64,000 bases of DNA from Lichenicola cladoniae (GTDB lineage Bacteria > Pseudomonadota > Alphaproteobacteria > Acetobacterales > Acetobacteraceae). Numbering within the stretch: the stretch's first letter is position 1; every line of letters starts with the position of its first letter. A program made the position numbers and the translations under genes. The stretch covers positions 3,229,501 through 3,293,500 of the forward strand of contig NZ_CP053708.1 of the NCBI RefSeq assembly GCF_013201075.1, written 5' to 3'. The notes under the pieces were generated by a model, which saw only the letters and a program-made list of their open reading frames with translations, did no database searches and was not told the DNA's origin. Shown here in pieces: positions 47,180-55,575 of this stretch.

Positions 47180-47958
47180 CGGGAAAAGAACATCTCGGTC
47201 AGCACGTAGTCGAAGCACAGCACCAGGATCGAGGCGGCAACCACCGCCGAGGTGGTGGAGGCACCGACGCCCTGGGCGCCGCCGCGGCTATGATAGCCGT
47301 TGTAGCAGCCCATCAGCGCGATCAGGAACCCGAACACCGCCGCCTTGGCGAGCCCGACGATCACGTCGATCGGCTGCATGAACGAGACGGTATTGGCGAT
47401 ATAGGCCGAGGGGCTGAACCCCAGCTTCACCACCGAGACGATGAACCCGCCCAGCACGCCGAGTATGTCGGCGACCACCACCAGCAGCGGCAGGGCCAGC
47501 AGCCCGGCCAGCAGGCGCGGCGCCACCAGGTATTTCATCGGGTTGGTGGACAGGGTGGTCAGCGCGTCGATCTGGTCGGTGACGCGCATGGTGCCGATCT
47601 CGGCCGCCATCGCCGCACCGACCCGCCCGGCGACCATCAGCCCGGCCAGCACCGGCCCGAGCTCGCGCACCACCGAAAGCACCACGATGCCGGCAATGGC
47701 GCTCTGCGCGCCGAACCGGGAGAAGCCGGTGAAGGATTGCAGCGCGATGACCATGCCGGAGAAGATCGCGGTCAGCGCCACCACCGGCAGGCTGAAATAG
47801 GCGAATTCGACGAAGGCCGCGGTGAAATTGCGCCAGTAGAACGGCGGCCGCACCAGGTGCGACAGGCCGTTCAGCGCGAACAGTGCCAGGCGGCCGGCGC
47901 CGGCGATGGTATCGAGCACGCCGCGCCCGAGGCCGGCAATGACATCATAAAGACGCAT
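47176..47958 (-). CDS. mlaE: MlaE-type ABC transporter permease
   Basis: This permease of the MlaFEDB-like lipid transporter has 260 residues. It has the characteristic FTGMVIALQ-like FSGMVIALQSFTGFSRFG, VVRELGPVLAGLMVAGRVGAAMAAEIGTMRVTDQIDAL and ALMGCYNGYHSRGGAQGVGASTTSAVV. The first helix follows a short amphipathic segment, as in the family. It opens the mlaE-mlaF-unknown-radA operon and diverges from the UDP-xylose synthase gene. Confidence 0.93.
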   Translation of the reverse strand: MRLYDVIAGLGRGVLDTIAGAGRLALFALNGLSHLVRPPFYWRNFTAAFVEFAYFSLPVVALTAIFSGMVIALQSFTGFSRFGAQSAIAGIVVLSVVRELGPVLAGLMVAGRVGAAMAAEIGTMRVTDQIDALTTLSTNPMKYLVAPRLLAGLLALPLLVVVADILGVLGGFIVSVVKLGFSPSAYIANTVSFMQPIDVIVGLAKAAVFGFLIALMGCYNGYHSRGGAQGVGASTTSAVVAASILVLCFDYVLTEMFFSR

Positions 47959-47987
47959 CAGACAGGGCTGGACGGGTTCGAAATCGG

Positions 47988-48002
47988 CCGGTGGTCCACC
48001 GG
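47988..48002. promoter_or_regulatory. Perfect palindrome CCGGTGG-T-CCACCGG
   Basis: A 7-bp perfect inverted repeat with one central base lies in the 221-base divergent gap between mlaE and the UDP-xylose synthase gene. It could be an operator for either side; nothing more can be said. Confidence 0.35.
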
Positions 48003-48179
48003 AAGGGCACGCCAGATCGGCTCGAAGTCACTGGCGGGACGAAATGGGACGCACATGCGCTGTGCCTATAACGTCAACGCCGTGCCGTCGATAGGCCCGC
48101 TACGCCCGACGCGCACCTTCCATGTGGATGCCCAAGCAGTTACCGTGGGCTTATCGTCAGCCGCGAGGGCACACGCCTC

Positions 48180-49178
48180 ATGTCCATGTTCGTCCGCAAG
48201 CGTGTCCTCGTCACCGGCGGTGCCGGCTTTCTCGGCTCGCATCTCTGCGAACGGCTGCTGCGTGACGGCCACGACGTGCTGTGCGTCGATAACTACTTCA
48301 CCGGCCGCAAGGACAACATCGCCCACTTGCTGTCCAACCCGAATTTCGAGACGCTTCGTCACGATATCAGCACCCCGTTGCTGGCCGAGGTGGACGAGAT
48401 CTACAACCTCGCCTGCCCTGCCTCGCCCAAGCATTACCAGTACGACCCGGTGCAGACGCTCAAGACCAGCGTGCTCGGCGCGATCCATATGCTCGGCATC
48501 GCCCGGCGAACCGGCGCGCGGGTGTTCCAGGCCTCGACCAGCGAGGTCTATGGCGACCCCGACGTGCATCCGCAGACCGAGGACTATTTCGGCAACGTCA
48601 ATCCGCTGGGTCCGCGGGCCTGCTACGACGAGGGCAAGCGCTGCGCCGAGACGCTGTTCTTCGACCATCGCCGCCAGCACGGCACCCGGATCAAGGTGGT
48701 GCGGATCTTCAATACCTATGGCCCCCGCATGCACCCCGACGACGGACGGGTGGTCTCGAACTTCATCACCCAGGCGCTGCGCGGCGAGGACATCACCCTG
48801 TATGGCGACGGCGGCCAGACCCGCGCCTTCTGCTATGTATCGGACCTGATCGAGGGGTTCGTGCGCATGATGGACAGCGACGACGACATCACCGGCCCGA
48901 TCAATCTCGGCAATCCGCACGAGATCCCGGTGCGCGAACTGGCCGAGCGGGTGCTGGCGCTGACCGGCTCGCGTTCGCGCATCGTCTATCTTCCGCTGCC
49001 GCAGGACGACCCGACCCAGCGTTGTCCCGACATCACCCGCGCCCGCAACCTGCTCGGCTGGGAGCCGCAGGTCGGTCTCGATGACGGGCTCAGGCGCAGT
49101 ATCGACTATTTCGACCAGCTGCTCGGCGGCCGGTCCGGTGTCCTGAGTGGCATCGAAGCACACGCCGTAAGCGGCTAG
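48180..49178 (+). CDS. UDP-glucuronate decarboxylase (UDP-xylose synthase)
   Basis: This 332-residue extended SDR enzyme converts UDP-glucuronate to UDP-xylose with NAD+. It has the NAD motif [11 protein letters not shown] and the UXS-type [37 protein letters not shown] and [15 protein letters not shown] (catalytic Tyr/Lys), then [21 protein letters not shown]. These distinguish it from UDP-glucose epimerases. The UDP-glucose dehydrogenase gene follows 13 bases later and would supply its substrate, so together they make UDP-GlcA and UDP-Xyl. Confidence 0.93.
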   Translation: MSMFVRKRVLVTGGAGFLGSHLCERLLRDGHDVLCVDNYFTGRKDNIAHLLSNPNFETLRHDISTPLLAEVDEIYNLACPASPKHYQYDPVQTLKTSVLGAIHMLGIARRTGARVFQASTSEVYGDPDVHPQTEDYFGNVNPLGPRACYDEGKRCAETLFFDHRRQHGTRIKVVRIFNTYGPRMHPDDGRVVSNFITQALRGEDITLYGDGGQTRAFCYVSDLIEGFVRMMDSDDDITGPINLGNPHEIPVRELAERVLALTGSRSRIVYLPLPQDDPTQRCPDITRARNLLGWEPQVGLDDGLRRSIDYFDQLLGGRSGVLSGIEAHAVSG

Positions 49179-49191
49179 CAGGAGCGGACCC

Positions 49192-50568
49192 ATGCGGATT
49201 GCAATGATCGGTGGCGGCTATGTCGGGTTGGTTTCGGCCGCCTGCTTCGCCGAATTCGGTAACCAGGTCGCGGTGGTGGAAACCCATCCCGGCCGGCTGG
49301 CGGCGCTGCGGAAGGGCGAGATCCCGATCTACGAGCCGGGCCTGGACCGGCTGGTCGCCGAGAACATCAAGGCGGACCGGCTGTCCTTCGGCGACGACAT
49401 CGCCCATGCGGTGGAAGGTGCCGAGGCCATCTTCCTCGCCGTCGGCACGCCGCCGCGCAACGGCGACGGCCATGCCGACCTGACCTATGTGTTCGCCGCC
49501 GCCGAGCAGGTCGCGCGCGCCATGACCGGCTATGCGGTCATCGTCACCAAGTCGACGGTACCGGTCGGCACCGGGCGCCGCATCAGCGAGATCGTCAGCC
49601 GGCTGCGTCCCGAACTCGATTTCGACATGGCCTCCAATCCGGAATTCCTGCGCGAAGGCAGCGCCATCGGCGACTTCATGAAGCCCGACCGGGTGGTGAT
49701 CGGCACCGACACCGACCGCCCCGGCGGTGCCGCGCGGGCCCAGGAGATCATGCGGCGCCTATATCGGCCGCTCTACGTGATCGAGGCGCCGATCCTGTTC
49801 ACCAGCCTGGAAAGCTCCGAGCTGATCAAGTATGCGGCGAACTCGTTCCTGGCGATGAAGATCAGCTTCATCAACGAGATGGCCGACCTGTGCGAGCGCG
49901 TCGGTGCGGATGTGCACGAACTCGCCCGCGGCATCGGCCTGGACGGGCGCATCGGCCGCAAGTTCCTGCATGCAGGTCCCGGCTATGGCGGGTCGTGCTT
50001 CCCCAAGGACACCTTGGCACTGATGCGGATCGCCCAGGAAGCCGGCGCCTCGTCGCGCCTGGTCGAAGCGACGGTGCAGGTGAACGATGCGCGCAAGGCC
50101 AGCATGGGCGCCCGCATCATGGCGGCCTGTGGCGGCAATGTGCGCGGCAAGACGATCGCGGTGTTCGGCCTGACCTTCAAGCCGGAGACGGACGACATGC
50201 GGGATGCCGCCTCGATCCCGATCATCCACCGCCTGGTCGAGAACGGTGCCGAAATCCGCGCCTTCGACCCGGCCGGCATGACCGCCGCGAAGCCGCTGCT
50301 GCCCGACCACAACGTCACCTACTGCGTCGATGCGCCCGACGCCGCCACCGGCGCCGATGCGATCCTGGTGCTTACCGAATGGAACGAGTTCCGCGCGCTC
50401 TCGCCGGAGCGGCTGCGTGGCCTGATGCAGGGCCGCGTGGTGATCGACCTGCGCAACATCTACGATCCTGCTGCAATGGATACCGCAGGCCTGGATTACA
50501 GCTCGATCGGGCGTCCCCGGAATCCGCGGTCGAACAGCGCCGCGACGCCCGAGGCACAAGGGGTCTGA
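49192..50568 (+). CDS. ugd: UDP-glucose 6-dehydrogenase
   Basis: This enzyme oxidises UDP-glucose to UDP-glucuronate using NAD+ twice. The 458-residue protein has the Rossmann GGGYVGLVSA, TPPRNGDG, TKSTVPVGTG, and SNPEFLREGSAI. Its active-site GPGYGGSCFPKDT holds the catalytic Cys, and FKPETDDMRDAAS binds UDP. A weakly conserved Ser/Pro-rich tail ends it. The gene directly follows the UDP-xylose synthase gene and starts the surface-glycan region. Confidence 0.96.
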   Translation: MRIAMIGGGYVGLVSAACFAEFGNQVAVVETHPGRLAALRKGEIPIYEPGLDRLVAENIKADRLSFGDDIAHAVEGAEAIFLAVGTPPRNGDGHADLTYVFAAAEQVARAMTGYAVIVTKSTVPVGTGRRISEIVSRLRPELDFDMASNPEFLREGSAIGDFMKPDRVVIGTDTDRPGGAARAQEIMRRLYRPLYVIEAPILFTSLESSELIKYAANSFLAMKISFINEMADLCERVGADVHELARGIGLDGRIGRKFLHAGPGYGGSCFPKDTLALMRIAQEAGASSRLVEATVQVNDARKASMGARIMAACGGNVRGKTIAVFGLTFKPETDDMRDAASIPIIHRLVENGAEIRAFDPAGMTAAKPLLPDHNVTYCVDAPDAATGADAILVLTEWNEFRALSPERLRGLMQGRVVIDLRNIYDPAAMDTAGLDYSSIGRPRNPRSNSAATPEAQGV

Positions 50569-50763
50569 ACCATCGACGCATGCTTCAACCGGAAGCACCG
50601 GTGTCGATAGGCAAGGTGCTTTCGATGAGGCCTCGCGAGGCCGCGGAAGAAGGCGACAGGATCGGAGCGCTCGTCGACACCGTCGGCTATCACCGGATCG
50701 CCAGCTGGCATGGACTTCCGTGTGCGCGGACGGGCTGGACCGATCGACCACAGATCCGATCGT

Positions 50764-51183
50764 CCGGCGCTGGAACGAGGCGTTCCACCGTTCCCCCGCG
50801 ACGGCTCCGATGTCCACGGCGATGCCGCCTAGCGACCTGATCCGCTCGCAGAACAGGATGCCATAGGGTCCGCCGAGCCCGATCAGGTGAACCGCACCCG
50901 CGAACGGGATATGCAGAGCACCAAGCGACTGTTCAGCCTCCGCAAGCGCACTCATCCCAGGGGTGAGGGTCGCATGATCGCCTGTCCGTCCCACGAGAAT
51001 TTCCTGCGTATCGGATGTACCGCAAAAACTCCCGAGCCGGCGTGCAAGGTTCGGAAATGGCCCGACGCCGGCAAGAAAATCCAGCCCGTGCAGTGTGGAT
51101 TTGAGGAAGGGCATGCTCTGAAGAAGGGGCAACGCGAACCGGGACGACGTGAAAGCGGTCTTGTTCCGGATGGAAGCTGCCAC
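50764..51183 (-). pseudogene. Remnant of a GT-D-fold glycosyltransferase
   Basis: From a GTG at 51183 the minus strand encodes about 140 residues whose last part, AGAVHLIGLGGPYGILFCERIRSLGGIAVDIGAV, matches the nucleotide-binding C-terminal segment of GT-D type glycosyltransferases (usual: G-x-LYL-x-G-x-LGK-x-YC-x-x-I-x-x-RGG-x-A-x-DIG). Upstream residues (NKTAFTSSRFALPLLQS) resemble the family start, but the middle is short. No stop follows in this frame before it turns into antisense of ugd, so the true end is frameshifted. Probably a decayed gene. Confidence 0.45.
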
Positions 51184-51248
51184 CCGGGCACGCAGCGTGG
51201 AATCATCCAGTCAATTTGCCTAGTTTTGCAGAGCCGCCGTTGCGCCGA

Positions 51249-51713
51249 TTACCTCCGGAAGATTGAACCCAGCCCCAAGCTTGGCCGCTGCCAGGTGCGC
51301 GCGGGCGGATAGGGTGCAGGCATGGTCTCGGCTGCAATAGGAACCAGCAGAGGCTGGATGTCGATCAGTTCCCGATGGCGCCCTGTGGTCGCGAGGGCAG
51401 TCGTGTAGTTCCAGATGGTGACGATACCGTGCAGCAAGATCGGCCCGGCATGTCCCAGGAACGGTAGCGCGCGCCTGTGGTCGCCGATCCTCCGAGCCTG
51501 CCGAAGCTGGAGGCGTTAGACCCGGGTGATGTCAGGCCAGAGTGCGATTGCACGACGGCTCGCCTCAAGCGCCGCTTCTTCATCGCCTCGGCGCTCGAGC
51601 CACTCTGCCTGATGTAGCAAGGCATCGGCATTTACCGGGTTTGACGCGATGGTGAGCAGAGGTTGATCCGGCCGCTGTTGCCGCCTCGATTCTAGCGCAA
51701 CGAACCGGACCAC
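51249..51713 (-). pseudogene. TPR-containing gene broken by an in-frame TAA
   Basis: One minus-strand frame runs from 51713 to 51249 with a single TAA at 51516-51518. Before it, NADALLHQAEWLERRGDEEA followed by AIALWPDITRV forms a tetratricopeptide unit; after it, LRQARRIGDHRRALPFLG and HGIVTIWNYTTALATTGRHRELI continue the helical repeat pattern. It may once have joined the glycosyltransferase remnant downstream. The surrounding DNA is less GC-rich than average. Confidence 0.45.
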
Positions 51714-52038
51714 TTCTCAAATCATATTGCTCATTCAGGACGATCATCGAATGCCAAATGCAGCACGACGCGACCGAGCGGGAGACGGCGCTTCAAACCG
51801 ATGACGCATTGTCCCTGCATGATGCGATCTAGCGCGCTCATCCAACTCAAAGTCATAGCTCGCGCGCATGACCATTTCAAATAGCGATATATCGAGTTGA
51901 AGCCCAAAGCTAGGCATACCACCGGTTGTCGCGCTAGCTTAAGTTGGCACTACGGTGCAGCCATCACATCCGTAAATACGACCCGCCGGATCAGGGTCTG
52001 ACCACCATGTGCAATCCGGCGGCCAAGGAGGCGTATCG
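51714..52038. other. AT-richer intergenic region upstream of the glycan operon
   Basis: No supported gene is seen. A 63-codon minus frame (51731-51922) has no recognisable family. The region probably holds the promoter of the WcbI-like operon, but I cannot point to convincing -35/-10 elements. Confidence 0.35.
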
Positions 52039-52911
52039 ATGGAAGCTGCCGGCGAGTCCTGCCGTCCCCTGATCCTGATCGATGCAAACTGGCAAGCGAA
52101 GCCGCTCGTTGCACTACTCGAGACGACCAGGCTGATCGCAGACACCGTCGAGTTCAGGCATTTCGAGCAACGCAATGCGCTGACGGACTTCCTTCGCTCC
52201 TGCGATGCAACGCTCTCGCAGGTCGTCGCGGTCTGGCAACAGGTGACCGATTTCTGGAAGCCCGAACTCTGGGAGCCCCTGCCCGGTCTGCAGTCCCACA
52301 TCGCTGTCGTCCGGTTCCCCTTATTCGAGTGCCCCTGCTTCTGGCCACTGGCGGGAACCGACCCGAGAAACCATCGGGCTCCGCCATTCTACCCGGACGG
52401 TCGATACCCGTTCAGCGACCGGATCTGCGCCTCGCTTGCGGATGCCGACGACAGAAGCGGCCTGTATGACCGCTATCTTGAAGGGTCCATTCCAGAACTG
52501 GATGATCTCGACAAACGGTTGACCGACCAGATCGTCTCGCTTGCCCGGCGCGATGAGTTGTGCGACGTACCGATTTCGCTGTTTTTCCTGAACAACTACC
52601 GAAAGACAAAACTGTTCCATACGCCGAGCGCGCCGGCGGGCGCCTTCTATGGCTGGATCGGCGCAAGGCTCGCGGAACGACTGGCCGTATGCCTCGGCCA
52701 CGATCCCGCATTATTCGGTGCTGCGGTCACCCAGCATGCTATCGGATTGCAGGGCGTCGGCCAGTTTCGCTACGCCGTGCACCCGGTGGTCGCCGAGCAG
52801 TTCGGCCTCGCCTGGGCAGCACCAAACTCTGCGTTCCGGTTCGGAAAAAACCTCTGGACCCATCGCGATGCAATCGAAAGAGCGATCCGCTGGGATGCGT
52901 GGACGCCATGA
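52039..52911 (+). CDS. WcbI-like polysaccharide biosynthesis protein (paralogue A, NWQ motif)
   Basis: This 290-residue product resembles WcbI, a CoA-binding putative acetyltransferase of capsule synthesis. It has PLFECPCFWPLAGTDPR, YPDGRYPFSDRICASLAD, and then a Leu-rich C-terminal helix set. The family start is typically NCQ; here DANWQAKPL has Trp in place of Cys (codon TGG versus TGC). The protein aligns across its length with its downstream neighbour, indicating tandem duplication. AAGGAGG lies 7 bases before the ATG at 52039, a strong start. Its stop overlaps the next ATG by 4 bases. Confidence 0.65.
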   Translation: MEAAGESCRPLILIDANWQAKPLVALLETTRLIADTVEFRHFEQRNALTDFLRSCDATLSQVVAVWQQVTDFWKPELWEPLPGLQSHIAVVRFPLFECPCFWPLAGTDPRNHRAPPFYPDGRYPFSDRICASLADADDRSGLYDRYLEGSIPELDDLDKRLTDQIVSLARRDELCDVPISLFFLNNYRKTKLFHTPSAPAGAFYGWIGARLAERLAVCLGHDPALFGAAVTQHAIGLQGVGQFRYAVHPVVAEQFGLAWAAPNSAFRFGKNLWTHRDAIERAIRWDAWTP

Positions 52912-53771
52912 CCCTGCTCGTCTATGCGAATTGCCAGGCGGACGAGATGGTCTCGTTCCTACAGAGGAGCGACCCGCTCCTGGATCTGCCCGATATCGAG
53001 CGGGTGTTCCTGGGCGCCATTCATGATTTCGTCGCCATGCACGGGCAGGCCGAAGCAGAAGCACGCCTGCGTCGCGTCACGATCGTCTGGGAGCAGGTCA
53101 GCCAGGCAAGCCCGGACGAACGCGCACTCATGCGAACCCTGGTGCCGCGGACTGCGCGCTGGCTACGTTTTCCGGCGCTCTCATGCACGACGCTCTGGCC
53201 ATTCGCCAGCAGCGACAATCGCCCGTCCGGAGACGACCGCTACCCCTACAGCGACATGCTGGCCATGCGGGTCTGGCGCGAGATGGGCGGCGCCGACGAT
53301 CGCCTCGCCGGGCTGGGCGACGACATCCTGTTCGATCGGTACATGGAACTCAGCACCGCCAAGATGCCCGACCTCGACCGGATGCTGGAGCTCGACCTGC
53401 AGAGCTGGAAGCAGCGCGATCTCGACGCGGACGTTCCGATCGCGGATTTTCTGCTCCAGCGGCTCGCGCAGGCGAGATTGTTCTACACCGTAGGACGCGC
53501 AAGCTGGCTGCCGACCGCCGAAATCCTGCAAGGCCTCATAGAGCTCACGATAGCCGACCCGAATGGCAGGCAGCGTTCGTTGAAGCAGATCCAGCTGATG
53601 GGCGCGAACTACACCGGAAACGACACGATCTCCATGCCGATAAACCCGACAGTCGCCGAACGGCTCGGTCTTGATTGGTACAAGCCGGATGATGTTCATA
53701 ACTGGCACAGCTACGAACTGGATTTCCGCAGCTTCGTCATCCGGTGCATCCGCCTGGCCGACCAGCGCTGA
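52908..53771 (+). CDS. WcbI-like polysaccharide biosynthesis protein (paralogue B, NCQ motif)
   Basis: This 287-residue paralogue of the preceding gene has LLVYANCQADEMVSFL with the intact NCQ, SCTTLWPFASSDNR, DDRYPYSDMLAMRVWREMGG and FDRYMELSTAKMPDLDRML. WcbI proteins are implicated in acetylating or otherwise modifying capsular sugars. The activity here is inferred from family likeness only. The ATG overlaps the upstream stop (ATGA) and the stop overlaps the next start by 1 base (TGATG), so the operon is tightly coupled. Confidence 0.65.
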   Translation: MTLLVYANCQADEMVSFLQRSDPLLDLPDIERVFLGAIHDFVAMHGQAEAEARLRRVTIVWEQVSQASPDERALMRTLVPRTARWLRFPALSCTTLWPFASSDNRPSGDDRYPYSDMLAMRVWREMGGADDRLAGLGDDILFDRYMELSTAKMPDLDRMLELDLQSWKQRDLDADVPIADFLLQRLAQARLFYTVGRASWLPTAEILQGLIELTIADPNGRQRSLKQIQLMGANYTGNDTISMPINPTVAERLGLDWYKPDDVHNWHSYELDFRSFVIRCIRLADQR

Positions 53772-55567
53772 TGAAGCACGGCGACGCGACCGGTGTCCGC
53801 AAGGAACATGGGCGCACCATGCAGGACCAGCGCGACATGGCTCTCGCCAGGTTGCGACATCTGCGGCTGGACCGGATGCTGCCGGCGGCTCGCGAGCTTG
53901 TCCTCGAGAGGCGGCGATCATGTCCCGACGACATGACCTGGCAGATGGAGGCGGCCAACCAGGACCTGTTCGAGGGAGATCCGGACGCGGCCCTTGCTGT
54001 TTTCGAAGCGCTGGCCCGGATCGAGGGGTTCGGCGGAGCCCTCGAATGCCTGCTGAAGAGTGCCGAACTCAGGGCACGACGCGGCGATTTCACGGCCGCC
54101 TTCGATATCCTGGCCACGACCCGGCTCAAATATCCGGACTATGACGGCACGGACAGCGTTCGCAGGCAGATCCTGCTTCTGGCAGACGTGCCGCAGCGTG
54201 GTCCGATCCAGGACATGGTCAAGGCGGCCCGCATGGGACCGACCAGTATTGCGACCATCTCGCGAGCAATCGAGATGCTCGCCGGATACACGGCCCACAA
54301 TGGCGACGATCATGAGATGGCACTGGAACTCGGTCGCCTGTTGCGACTGGCCGGGCGGCATGCGGAAGCCGTCTCGGTACTGGCGTCGCCTGCCACGGCG
54401 AAGGGTTACGCAGGTCGGCTCGAGAGCATGATCGAACTGGCGAGGGCCTGGGAAGCCGTCCGAAATCCCGGGGCGGCCTGGGACATCGTCAGCACGATCG
54501 GTACCGAGTTCCCCGCCCACTCCGCTTTCTCGACGCTCGTTGTGGAATTCCTGGCGCGCCGGGGTCGCTCGGCCGAAGCCATCGGCATACTCGGCAGATT
54601 GTATCCCGGGCTGGAGCCGGGGCATCGGTCGCCGGCACTTGCGGCACTTGCCGAAGCACGGGCCACACGCATGTTCGAAGCCGGCCTGATCCCGGGCAAG
54701 CTTTCCGTTTCCATGCTCGTGGCACCGGCAGAAGCAATGCCTCTCGTCGGCGCCGGCATCATCATCCTGACCAAGGACGAGGCGGACATCCTGATGCATA
54801 ACCTCGTCCACCATTACAGGCTTGGCTTCCGCAACTTCTGCCTTGTCGACAACCAGAGCCATGACGGGACCGCCGACTGTATCGCCCGGTTCCGCGCCGA
54901 ATATCCCGACGCACTGGTGTTCTCGTGTCACGACCAGATCGCCGGCCATTACCAGGCCGACAAGATGGGCCTCTTCATGGACGTGTTCGTCGGTTACGCA
55001 CGGCTTGCCGGCATCACCCTGGACTGGCTGTTCTTTCTGGACACCGACGAACTTCTTGCATGCATCGACAGGGCCGACGCCGAGAAGCTGCGGATCGCAA
55101 TGGCGGACAAGACCTATGACATTATCGTTTTCCACTGGCTGCTCTGCGCTAGCCCGGCACCATTGCGATCCACCCCGTCTGCGTCGTCGCCGTTCGAAAG
55201 CTTCAACGTGGTCGAGCCGACCTTTCCACCGACCTCCAAGATCGCGCTACGGGTCGGCAGCGGCTGCAGGCCGACCGAGGGCAATCACTGGATCTCGGGC
55301 TTCGACGGTGACATCGCCCGTGCCTTCATCGCGGCCGAGCATGGCTGGCTGATGTTCCATTTCACGATCCGGTCGTTCGATCAGCTGAGATCGAAAGTGG
55401 TCAATGGCGGCCGCGCCTTCCTCGATACGAGTGGCCTGGAAACCCATGGGGGCCACTGGAAGGAGCGCTACGCACGCTATCTGGACGAGGGCGATGCCTT
55501 CATCGGGCAGTTGCTGCTCGACCATGTCCGGTCGGTCCGTGATGGAGGGTTCACGCTGGAACCTTGA
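53771..55567 (+). CDS. TPR-glycosyltransferase (GT2-type) fusion protein
   Basis: The 598-residue product has two parts. Residues about 15-300 are helical repeats of the TPR kind (EAANQDLFEGDPDAALAVFEALARI, EMALELGRLLRLAGRHAEAVSVL). From about 325 comes a glycosyltransferase domain of the Glyco_tranf_2_4/GT92-like kind: IIILTKDEADILMHNLVHHY, DNQSHDGTADCIARF, GHYQADKM, and the metal-binding DTDE in WLFFLDTDELL. It has no membrane segment, so it is cytoplasmic. Its C-terminal part is a clear paralogue of the gene at 57553-58539. It overlaps the upstream gene by 1 base. Confidence 0.85.
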   Translation: MKHGDATGVRKEHGRTMQDQRDMALARLRHLRLDRMLPAARELVLERRRSCPDDMTWQMEAANQDLFEGDPDAALAVFEALARIEGFGGALECLLKSAELRARRGDFTAAFDILATTRLKYPDYDGTDSVRRQILLLADVPQRGPIQDMVKAARMGPTSIATISRAIEMLAGYTAHNGDDHEMALELGRLLRLAGRHAEAVSVLASPATAKGYAGRLESMIELARAWEAVRNPGAAWDIVSTIGTEFPAHSAFSTLVVEFLARRGRSAEAIGILGRLYPGLEPGHRSPALAALAEARATRMFEAGLIPGKLSVSMLVAPAEAMPLVGAGIIILTKDEADILMHNLVHHYRLGFRNFCLVDNQSHDGTADCIARFRAEYPDALVFSCHDQIAGHYQADKMGLFMDVFVGYARLAGITLDWLFFLDTDELLACIDRADAEKLRIAMADKTYDIIVFHWLLCASPAPLRSTPSASSPFESFNVVEPTFPPTSKIALRVGSGCRPTEGNHWISGFDGDIARAFIAAEHGWLMFHFTIRSFDQLRSKVVNGGRAFLDTSGLETHGGHWKERYARYLDEGDAFIGQLLLDHVRSVRDGGFTLEP

Positions 55568-55575
55568 GGCTCCGG

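Noticed and set aside
50569-52020. Insertion sequence in the AT-richer stretch
   Set aside because: No transposase motif, terminal inverted repeat or target duplication was seen; gene remnants explain the region better.
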